Shown here in pieces: positions 24,237 through 32,052 of a stretch of DNA of 35,147 nucleotides (position 1 is the first letter of the stretch; every line of letters starts with the position of its first letter). The notes under the pieces were generated by a model. It saw only the letters and a list, made by a program, of their open reading frames with translations, made no database searches and was not told the DNA's origin. This stretch comes from an uncultured Prevotellaceae bacterium (GTDB taxonomy: Bacteria; Bacteroidota; Bacteroidia; Bacteroidales; Bacteroidaceae): NCBI GenBank assembly GCA_946541745.1, contig CAMNJY010000005.1, positions 1-35,147 on the forward strand, read 5' to 3'. The position numbers and the translations under genes were made by a program.

Positions 24237-26132
24237 ATGATTACCAAAAGCATAAAACACCTCCTCATCGCCTGCTCGCTGTGCTGTGGCGGCGCCGCAG
24301 CCTTCACCAGCTGTTCCGACATGCTGGAGACCGATAGCGAACGGCAGGTCTTCGACCCGGAGTTGAACCAGAAGACCGACTCCATGTTCTACGCCTTCGG
24401 CATCCTGGAGGCCATGCAGCAGTTAGCCGACCACTATGTGTTCCAGGGCGAAATGCGAGGCGACCTGGTGAAAACCACGGCCTACACAGACAGTATGCTG
24501 ACCCACCTGGCCCATTTCTCGGCCACGACGTCCAACCGTTATGACTCGGCCTACGTCTACTACCGCGTCATCAACAACTGCAACTACTACATTGCCCACC
24601 GCGACACAGCCCTCTACACAGGTGCCACCAACGTAGCCATCAGCGAGTATGCCGGGGTGAAGGCCATCCGTGCCTGGGCTTATCTGCAGCTGGTGCGCAA
24701 CTATGGCAGGGTGCCTTTCTTCACCGAGCCGCTGACCAAGATTTCACAGATTGACAACAACAGCTATCCCATGTTGGACATCGACGGCATCGTCAGCCAG
24801 CTGGCCCCTGACCTGGAGACCCTCAGCGGCACGCCGACCACGAACTACGGCCGGATCATCTTCAACGTCGGCGCCCCCAACAGCGGCGGTGGCGAGAAGA
24901 CCGTCGCCAGCCGTCTGCTGATGATGCCCCTCGACGTGGTGCTTGGCGACCTCTACTTGGAAAACAATCAGTACAGTCAGGCTGCCAGCCACTACATTAC
25001 CTATCTGACCAAGGTGACCGATACGCCTACGTCGCCCTTTTTCTCGCCCTACACCACTGGCCGTCGTGGCGGTTTGGGCGGCATGATGGGTATGTACAGC
25101 GAGCGGCCCAGCGACTGGGACAACCAGAGCAACGCCTCCATTACCGGTGCTATAGACTGGTCTAACATCTTCGTGGCCCGCAATGCTACGTCAGACATCA
25201 TCACTTACATCCCTATGGCTGTCAACCGCACCCTGGGCGTGACGACAAGCCTTCCACTGGCCTTCGGCTACAACTACTATGCCACCCAGACTGATGCCCA
25301 GGCCAACGGCCTTTATGTCGACGAGGTACAGATAGAGCCGAGCGAAGCTTACCTGGCACTCTCTGACTCCACCGACTACTACTACTTCGTGATGGCAACC
25401 ACCGGCTTGGCCCGCTCCGAGGTGAAAAGTGCCAAGCTCGGCGACCAGCGCGTGACCGGCATCCTGCGCCAGCAAACCGAGGACAATGTCGCCAAGACCT
25501 GGATTCGGAAATATGAGAACGCCAATATCGTTCTTTACCGCAACTCCACCGTCCTGCTCCACCTTGCTGAGGCCTTCAACCGCTTAGGCATGCCCGATGC
25601 TGCCTTTGCCATCCTAAAGGACGGCATTGGCTCGCACCTGCTCAGCGAGGATGCGGCCTACTATATGACGGCCGATACCAAGCAGGCTTTGCAGTCCACT
25701 TATCCCCTGCTGTCGGCAGCCAATGTGGCCAAGTTTGACGACGCCCCCGGTGCCCGCATCGGTATTCACATGCACGGCGCGGGCATGACCCGCGACTACA
25801 ATGGTCAGGACTACGTGGCATCGCCCTATCGGCTCGACACTATCGTCGGCCTCAAGATGAAGGAGATAGCCAAGACCTACCAGGTGGCTGTCGGTACTTC
25901 CAAGGAAGACTCCATCAATGCTATGGAAGACATCCTGTGTGATGAATACGCATTGGAGTTCGCCTTTGAGGGCACCCGCTACTATGACCTCATGCGACTG
26001 GCCCGCCACAAGAATGCCGCCGGTCTCTACGACGCCAACTTCGGCAGCCGCTGGCTTGCACGCAAATTAGCCTACAAGAATCCGGTGGTCAACCTTGAGG
26101 ACAAGAACAACTGGTACCTACCCTTCAGATAA
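24237..26132 (+). CDS. SusD/RagB-type glycan-binding lipoprotein (pair 2)
   Basis: Starts at the ATG at 24237 (MITKSIKHLLIACSL); an upstream alternative at 24144 would read back into susC. The 631-aa product has a lipobox-like FTSC (Cys26). SusD features are YRVINNCNYYIAHRD and AIRAWAYLQLVRNYGRVPFF in the N-terminal helical part and LCDEYALEFAFEGTRYYDL near the end. It follows SusC 2 by 31 bp. It is longer than the first SusD and carries a Gly/Met-rich insert (GRRGGLGGMMGMYSE) around residue 280. Confidence 0.92.
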   Translation: MITKSIKHLLIACSLCCGGAAAFTSCSDMLETDSERQVFDPELNQKTDSMFYAFGILEAMQQLADHYVFQGEMRGDLVKTTAYTDSMLTHLAHFSATTSNRYDSAYVYYRVINNCNYYIAHRDTALYTGATNVAISEYAGVKAIRAWAYLQLVRNYGRVPFFTEPLTKISQIDNNSYPMLDIDGIVSQLAPDLETLSGTPTTNYGRIIFNVGAPNSGGGEKTVASRLLMMPLDVVLGDLYLENNQYSQAASHYITYLTKVTDTPTSPFFSPYTTGRRGGLGGMMGMYSERPSDWDNQSNASITGAIDWSNIFVARNATSDIITYIPMAVNRTLGVTTSLPLAFGYNYYATQTDAQANGLYVDEVQIEPSEAYLALSDSTDYYYFVMATTGLARSEVKSAKLGDQRVTGILRQQTEDNVAKTWIRKYENANIVLYRNSTVLLHLAEAFNRLGMPDAAFAILKDGIGSHLLSEDAAYYMTADTKQALQSTYPLLSAANVAKFDDAPGARIGIHMHGAGMTRDYNGQDYVASPYRLDTIVGLKMKEIAKTYQVAVGTSKEDSINAMEDILCDEYALEFAFEGTRYYDLMRLARHKNAAGLYDANFGSRWLARKLAYKNPVVNLEDKNNWYLPFR

Positions 26133-26138
26133 GCAAGT

Positions 26139-28484
26139 ATGAAACGACTGCTCATCCTCTGCGCCCTTACCGCTTTGACTGTGTCTGCGGCGAGGGCGCA
26201 GCTTGTTTGGTTCGATGGCCGCTCGCCCGTCACCTATCAGGTGGTGGGGCGGGTGGAACCCGTGGTACGGATGGCTGTCCAGATGTTCTCCGACGACATG
26301 CAGCTGGTCACCGGTCTCCGTCCCGTCGCAGCCAAACAGGCCACTATCCGCATCGTCCAGGGCCATGGCAGCGACGACGGCTTCCGGCTGAGTGTCACTC
26401 CCGACGGCCGGCAGATACTGGTTGAAGGGCACAACGCCCGTGGCACGGCCTACGGCTTGCTGGAGCTTTCACGCATGGCCGGCGTGTCGCCCTGGGTGTG
26501 GTGGGGTGACGTCAGGCCTCACACCCTTTCGCGCCTGACCATCAGCACCGACTTTGTCATGGAGCACACCCCTTCGGTGCAGTATCGCGGCATCTTCATC
26601 AACGACGAGGACTGGTCGCTCAGGGAGTGGTCTGCGCGCACCTATGAACCGCAGCAGCCCATGGGGCCGAAAACCTACAAGGCCCTGTTCCAGTTGTTGC
26701 TGCGCCTGCGGGCCAACACCATCTGGCCGGCCATGCACGAAGGGACGCCGGGCTTCTTTACCGTCAAGGGCAACAAAGAGATGGCCGACTCCTTCGGCAT
26801 TCTCATCGGCACCAGCCACTGCGAGCCGCTGCTCCGCAACAATGTTGCCGAGTGGGACCAAGCTTCACTTGGGCCATACAACTACATCACCAACCGCAAG
26901 GCTGTGAAGAACTACTGGGCAGAGCGACTGAAAGAGGTGCGCGGCTCTGAGGAACTGTTCACCTTAGGCATGCGTGGCATCCATGACGGCTCGATGGAGG
27001 GCGTAAAGACGCCCGAGGAGAAGCTCAATGGCCTACAGCAGGTCATCGATGACCAGCGTCAACTGCTGCGCAGGTATTATAGCAATCAGGTGGAGCAGGT
27101 CCCTCAGGTGTTTATCCCCTACAAGGAGGTGCTTCAGATCATGGAGAGCGGCCTGCGCGTACCCGACGACGTAACGCTGATGTGGTGTGACGACAACTAC
27201 GGCTACCTGACCCGCCTGCCCGACAGTCTTCAACAGCAGCGGCAGGGCGGCGGGGGTGTCTATTACCACCTCAGCTACTGGGGCCGGCCACACGACTACC
27301 TATGGCTGACCACCACCCAGCCGGGACTCATCTACCACGAGATGAAGACGGCCTACGACCACAACTGCCGCCGACTGTGGATAGCCAATGTCCACGACCC
27401 CAAGGTGGCCGCCTATCCCTTAGAGCTGTTTCTCGACATGGCATGGGACATGAATAGCCTCACCCCCGCCCCCGCTCGCAAGGAGAAGGGAATGGTTACC
27501 TTGGAAGAGCATTTGGAGCGGTGGCTTGTGACGCAGTTTGGCGGCGTGGTGGGCAAGGCTGTCTTTCCGGCCATGTGTGAGTTTTATCGTCTGAACGCCA
27601 TCCGCCGGCCTGAGTTCATGGGATGGACGCAGGTGGAACTCGACAAGAAGAAATACCCCGGTGGCAAGTCTGTGCCCTCCGCGACCGAGTTTACCCTCAA
27701 GGAGGCCTATCAGCGCATGGCCGACTTCGCACGCATCGAAGCCACGGTCGAAACCTATAAGCCGTTAGTGATGGAGGGTCGCCAGGACGCTTACTTCGCC
27801 CACGTGCTCTACCCTATCCATGCCGCTGCCGCCATGACGCGCAAGATGCTCTCATACGAAGCTGAAAGCCGGAAAGCCTACCAGGACATCCAGCAACTGA
27901 CCGTGCGCTACAACAAGCTGAACCATGGCAAGTGGCAGGGTCTCATGTCAGCCTCGCCGCGCCAGTTGCCCGTGTTCGGCCAGGTGCGCACAGAGCTACC
28001 CCAGCATCCGACTCCAGGTCGGTATATCGTCAGCAACGCCAGCGACTACCACCTTTCACCTGTCACCCTTCACTTGTCACCAACAACCATCCAGATGTTA
28101 GGCCACTCCATGCAGGCCGTCGCCTTACCCAAAGGCTGCGAGCTGACCTACGATTTCGAGGTTCCCCCCTCTATGGGAGGGAGCCTGGGGGATGCTTACC
28201 TCTACACCGCCATGATTCCCACGCAGCCCAGCGACCGTGGCGACCTGCGCTACGAGGTGGGCATCGACGACCAGCCTCGTACCGTCATCTCACTCAAAGA
28301 GCCTTACCGCTCGGAACAGTGGAAAAAGAACGTACTGCGGCAGCAGGCATTAAAGCGCACTCCTGTCCGTCTGACCACGGGCAAGCATCAGCTGCACATC
28401 AAGGCCCTGGACGACCATATCATCGTCGACCAATGGATGATAGACTTTACTAAAGACCGATTGTTCTATGAATTACGCAAGTAG
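26139..28484 (+). CDS. GH115 family glucuronidase-like enzyme
   Basis: GH115 enzymes remove alpha-linked (4-O-methyl)glucuronic acid from polysaccharides such as glucuronoxylan. The 781-aa product has a signal peptide (ending ARAQ, about 21). GH115 marks in order are AYGLLELSRMAGVSPWVWWG near 110, VQYRGIFINDEDWSL near 147, LRANTIWPAMHEG near 190, GMRGIHDGSMEG near 278, WCDDNYGYLTRLP near 349, and YYHLSYWGRPHDYLWL then LWIANVHDPKVAAYP near 375-430. It starts 6 bp after susD and is shorter at the C-terminus than many GH115 proteins. Residues about 638-648 and 676-684 are encoded by low-complexity DNA resembling intergenic repeats. In a pectin locus the substrate is probably a uronic-acid-decorated side chain, but this is inference. 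Confidence 0.9.
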   Translation: MKRLLILCALTALTVSAARAQLVWFDGRSPVTYQVVGRVEPVVRMAVQMFSDDMQLVTGLRPVAAKQATIRIVQGHGSDDGFRLSVTPDGRQILVEGHNARGTAYGLLELSRMAGVSPWVWWGDVRPHTLSRLTISTDFVMEHTPSVQYRGIFINDEDWSLREWSARTYEPQQPMGPKTYKALFQLLLRLRANTIWPAMHEGTPGFFTVKGNKEMADSFGILIGTSHCEPLLRNNVAEWDQASLGPYNYITNRKAVKNYWAERLKEVRGSEELFTLGMRGIHDGSMEGVKTPEEKLNGLQQVIDDQRQLLRRYYSNQVEQVPQVFIPYKEVLQIMESGLRVPDDVTLMWCDDNYGYLTRLPDSLQQQRQGGGGVYYHLSYWGRPHDYLWLTTTQPGLIYHEMKTAYDHNCRRLWIANVHDPKVAAYPLELFLDMAWDMNSLTPAPARKEKGMVTLEEHLERWLVTQFGGVVGKAVFPAMCEFYRLNAIRRPEFMGWTQVELDKKKYPGGKSVPSATEFTLKEAYQRMADFARIEATVETYKPLVMEGRQDAYFAHVLYPIHAAAAMTRKMLSYEAESRKAYQDIQQLTVRYNKLNHGKWQGLMSASPRQLPVFGQVRTELPQHPTPGRYIVSNASDYHLSPVTLHLSPTTIQMLGHSMQAVALPKGCELTYDFEVPPSMGGSLGDAYLYTAMIPTQPSDRGDLRYEVGIDDQPRTVISLKEPYRSEQWKKNVLRQQALKRTPVRLTTGKHQLHIKALDDHIIVDQWMIDFTKDRLFYELRK

Positions 28485-28485
28485 C

Positions 28486-30696
28486 ATGAATCGCATCAGA
28501 CTATACCTTCTGGCCCTGACCCTCTCCGTCTGCCACCACCTGGCGGCTCAGCCAGCTCCGAGCACCGTCTCACGGGCACTATGGGCCTCTGTCAATACCG
28601 TCAGCAATGCCTCGACGGGCGACTACAAACAGCATAACGGCAAGTTGCTCCTCTCGTGGCGCGCACTGCCCGAGGACGGTTCCGACATGGTCTACCATGT
28701 GTTTCGCCGTGCGGCTACCAAGGTTGCCAATGCCTGTTACCGCGTGACGGGGGCCAAGGGTGTCAGCCATGCCACCTGCTTTCAGGTGGCCACCGTGCCC
28801 ACGGCGGCGACGGTCTACTACCTGCTGCCCGGTGATTTTTTCAGCGGCACGGCTCCCGCCAGCGTCACCGACGATGACGACAAAGCCCGCCTGCGGGCCG
28901 CCGCGCTCGACTCGCTCATCATAGGCCCCAACATCTACCGCGACAAATTGCCCTACCTGAGCATCCCCCTGCACAACACCCGTGACGTCTGTGCCGAGAG
29001 CGACATCGCCTATCAGGCCAACGACTGCTCCGTGGGCGACCTCGACGGCGACGGCCAGATGGAGGTGGTGGTCAAACGGCTACTCACCGTGCTTGATGCC
29101 AATGGTGGCATTATCAGCGACGGCACCGGTGCCGGCAACAGCGACCGCCGTGCCCGCCACTGCGTCGTATGGGACGCCTATAAGCTCGACGGCACCCTGC
29201 TCTGGCGCATCAAGTCAGGGCCTAACATCATCCTCGGCAACAGCAGCAACTTTGCGGTGGCCGACCTCGACGGCGACGGCCGCTGCGAGTTTGTCACCAA
29301 AACCGGCGAGGGCACCGTCTTCGGCGACCAGCAGGAGATTGGCGACACCGACGGCGACGGCATTACCGACTATCGCGACCGGTGGGTGACCCACTACACG
29401 GGTCCGTCCGGCAAAGGCTCCGGCGGTCCGGAGTTTTTCTCCGTCTGCGACGGCACGACGGGGGCCGAGCTGGCACGGGCCAACTTCATCAGCAGCACCG
29501 ACCGGGGCTCGGGATGGAAAGCCCAAAGCCAAACATGGGGCGACGACTATTGGAAGCGGGCCAACTCGCTACGGCTGGGCGTGGCCTCATTCACGGGGCA
29601 CGGCCTCCAGGTGTTTCTCGGCCGTGGTGTCTACGGGCGTACCGTGGTCGAGGGCTGGCAGTACGACGGCCCCGGAAAGCTCACGCGCTTGTGGCACTTC
29701 GACACTTCCAGTGCCGGCGGCGGCAGTCAGAATAAAGACGATAAGCCCAACTCGGCCTATGCCGGCCAAGGCAACCATGCTTTCAACGTAGCTGACCTCG
29801 ACGGCGACGGACTGGACGAGGTGATGTATGGCTCCTGTGCCTGGGACAACGACGGCACCGGTCTGTGGTCTGCACGGCTGGGCCACGGCGATGCCAACCA
29901 CGTAGGGAAATTCCTGCCCGACCGCGAGGGACTGCAGGTCTACCACTGCCTGGAGAGCGGCAAGACCCAGGTGGCCCTCCACGATGCAAGGACGGGCGAG
30001 GTCATCTGGCAGAAGGCGGGCAGCAGCGACAACGACATGGGGCGCTGCATGGTGGCCGACATCGACCCGAAGTCGCCGGGCTGCGAGTTCTGGATGTACG
30101 GCAACGAGGTGTACTCGCAGTCGGGCGCAGACCTGGGCTACACCTGCGGATCCTGCAACATGGGCATCTGGTTCGACGGCACACTGACGCGCCAGCTCAT
30201 CGACGGCGACAAGATAGACGGCTCCTTGGGCCGCACGTTCACACTCTACCGCTACGACATCAGCTACAACAACGGAACGAAGAAAAACCCCGGATGGTAT
30301 GGCGACTTCCTCGGCGACTGGCGTGAGGAAATCATCATGCCCGATGCCTCGAAGGTGAAAGACCTGAAGATATTCTCCACCTGGTACCCCACCACCCACA
30401 AGTTGCCATGGCTCATGACCGACCACACCTACTACATGCAGTGCATTCACCAGCAGGTGGGTTACAACCAGCCCAACAACCTGGGCTACTACTTGGGGAC
30501 CGACCTCAAGAGCGATGCTGAGGCCTGGGAGGCTGCCCGCCAGGCTGGCCTCGCCGTGGCCGTTCGTCCTGTGACGGTGGCGACAAACAGTACCGTGGCC
30601 GATGAGGCATGGTACAACCTGCACGGCCAGCGGGTCACCATCCCTGTCAAGGGAGGCTTTTATATTCACAACGGCAAGAAAATCATTGTAAAATGA
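28486..30696 (+). CDS. PL11 rhamnogalacturonan lyase (operon copy)
   Basis: The start at 28486 (MNRIRLYLLALTLSVC) gives a clean signal peptide and lies 1 bp after the GH115 stop; an ATG at 28468 inside GH115 is the alternative. The 736-aa protein is all PL11 up to a short tail. It has repeated Asp-rich calcium loops (GDLDGDGQMEVVVKR near 183, VADLDGDGRCEFVTKTGEGT near 259, DTDGDGITDYRD near 287, VADLDGDGLDEVMYG near 436), GDFLGDWREEIIMP near 605 and HQQVGYNQPNNLGYYLG near 655. It ends YNLHGQRV and GFYIHNGKKIIVK, a tail shared with two other proteins here. It lacks the beta-repeat extension of the PL11 at 714-5303 and shares only family-level motifs with it, so the two are not recent copies. 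Confidence 0.93.
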   Translation: MNRIRLYLLALTLSVCHHLAAQPAPSTVSRALWASVNTVSNASTGDYKQHNGKLLLSWRALPEDGSDMVYHVFRRAATKVANACYRVTGAKGVSHATCFQVATVPTAATVYYLLPGDFFSGTAPASVTDDDDKARLRAAALDSLIIGPNIYRDKLPYLSIPLHNTRDVCAESDIAYQANDCSVGDLDGDGQMEVVVKRLLTVLDANGGIISDGTGAGNSDRRARHCVVWDAYKLDGTLLWRIKSGPNIILGNSSNFAVADLDGDGRCEFVTKTGEGTVFGDQQEIGDTDGDGITDYRDRWVTHYTGPSGKGSGGPEFFSVCDGTTGAELARANFISSTDRGSGWKAQSQTWGDDYWKRANSLRLGVASFTGHGLQVFLGRGVYGRTVVEGWQYDGPGKLTRLWHFDTSSAGGGSQNKDDKPNSAYAGQGNHAFNVADLDGDGLDEVMYGSCAWDNDGTGLWSARLGHGDANHVGKFLPDREGLQVYHCLESGKTQVALHDARTGEVIWQKAGSSDNDMGRCMVADIDPKSPGCEFWMYGNEVYSQSGADLGYTCGSCNMGIWFDGTLTRQLIDGDKIDGSLGRTFTLYRYDISYNNGTKKNPGWYGDFLGDWREEIIMPDASKVKDLKIFSTWYPTTHKLPWLMTDHTYYMQCIHQQVGYNQPNNLGYYLGTDLKSDAEAWEAARQAGLAVAVRPVTVATNSTVADEAWYNLHGQRVTIPVKGGFYIHNGKKIIVK

Positions 30697-30735
30697 GAAA
30701 TTGAGAAAATGAGAAATTTAGGAAATGAGAAATTG
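30697..30735. repeat. Iterated aaatgagaaattgag spacer running into the next gene
   Basis: Near-repeats of 'gagaaattgagaaaatgagaaattt' fill the gap and continue past the start codon, so the N-terminus of the next protein (MRNLGNEK) is coded by the repeat. This is the same style of spacer as at 18989-19031. Confidence 0.5.
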
Positions 30736-32025
30736 TACAGGCTGTGTGGCCTGTTGCTCCTCACGATATGGACACTGACGGCGTGGAGCGTTGAGAACTA
30801 TCCCTATCGCAGCGACTACCAGTGGGTGACCGTCCCCAACCATGCCGACTGGCTCTACAAGACCGGCGAGCAGGCCGAGGTCGAAGTGATGTTCTTCAAA
30901 TATGGCGTGCCCCGCGACGGCACGGTGGAATACGCCATCGGCACCGACCTGCTCGAAGCCGACACCTACGGCAAGGCACAGTTGCGCCACGGACGCTGCA
31001 CCATCAAGATGGGCACCGCCCGCCGGCCCTGCTTCCGCGACCTGCGCCTGCAGCTGACGCTCGACGGCAAGACCTATCACCACCACGTCAAGGTGGGCTT
31101 CTCGCCCGAGCAAATCAGGCCCTTCACTCAGCAGCCCGCAGACTTTCAGGCCTACTGGCAGCAATGCCTGCGTGAGACGGCCGACCTCCCGCTGAAGTTC
31201 ACCAAGGAGCCGTTCCCGGCTTATTCCAGCGACAAGGTGGAGTGCTTCCTCGTGAAACTTGAGGTCGACCGCCAACGCCATTCGCTCTATGGCTACCTTA
31301 TGATGCCCCGTGGGGCCAAGCCCGGCTCGTGCCCCGTGGTACTGACACCTCCGGGGGCCGGTGTGAAGACCATCAAGCAAGCCGTGGAGCGCAGCTACTT
31401 CCAGGAGCAGGGCGTCATCCGCCTTGTCACCGAAATCCACGGGTTGAACCCCACGCTTGACGACGCGACCTTCTCCGACCTCAGCCGGGCCTTCGGCAAT
31501 TACTTGGAAATGGGGCTTGAAAGTCGCGACACCTATTATATGCGCCATGTCTATATGGGACTGGTGCGCTGCATCGACCTGCTGACATCGCTGCCTGAGT
31601 GGGACGGGCGCAACGTCATCACCCTGGGCGGCTCGCAGGGCGGCGCACTGGCCCTCGTCGCCGCTGCCCTCGACCCGAGGGTGACGCTCTGCGTGGCCAA
31701 CCACCCGGCCCTGAGCGACATGGGGGCCGCCTCGCAGCCCGACCGCACCCACGGCTACCCCCACTTCAAGCCCGCCCTGCTGACCCCCGCCGCCCTCGCG
31801 ACCCTGGCCTACTACGACGTGGTGAACTTTGCCCCCTACATCAAGGCCAGGACCTGCCTCACCTGGGGCTACAACGACAACGTCTGCCCACCCACTACCA
31901 GCTATGCCGTGTGGAACCTGCTGACCTGTCCCAAGGAGAGCCTCATCACGCCCGTCAATGAGCACTGGACCAGCGATGCCACCAACCGCTGGCAGCTCGA
32001 CTGGCTGCTCCGCCACATAAAATAA
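30709..32025 (+). CDS. CE7-type acetyl esterase (AXE1 family)
   Basis: An alpha/beta hydrolase of the acetylxylan esterase / cephalosporin deacetylase type (CE7), which removes acetyl groups from sugars. The 438-aa protein has an N-terminal signal-like hydrophobic segment (GLLLLTIWTLTAW), a beta-rich N-domain to about 130, and the catalytic core: GGSQGGA with Ser309, Asp390 in YNDNVCPPTTSY and His419 in NEHW as the likely triad. CE7 marks such as the Gly-Tyr 'YGYLMMPRG' and the late CPP motif are present. The long N-terminal extension before FQAYWQQCL makes it larger than single-domain CE7 enzymes (about 320 aa). The ATG used lies in the spacer repeat; a TTG at 30733 is an alternative. In this locus it probably deacetylates pectic sugars. 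Confidence 0.85.
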   Translation: MRNLGNEKLYRLCGLLLLTIWTLTAWSVENYPYRSDYQWVTVPNHADWLYKTGEQAEVEVMFFKYGVPRDGTVEYAIGTDLLEADTYGKAQLRHGRCTIKMGTARRPCFRDLRLQLTLDGKTYHHHVKVGFSPEQIRPFTQQPADFQAYWQQCLRETADLPLKFTKEPFPAYSSDKVECFLVKLEVDRQRHSLYGYLMMPRGAKPGSCPVVLTPPGAGVKTIKQAVERSYFQEQGVIRLVTEIHGLNPTLDDATFSDLSRAFGNYLEMGLESRDTYYMRHVYMGLVRCIDLLTSLPEWDGRNVITLGGSQGGALALVAAALDPRVTLCVANHPALSDMGAASQPDRTHGYPHFKPALLTPAALATLAYYDVVNFAPYIKARTCLTWGYNDNVCPPTTSYAVWNLLTCPKESLITPVNEHWTSDATNRWQLDWLLRHIK

Positions 32026-32052
32026 GAATCCATCAACACGCAGTAAATACAA

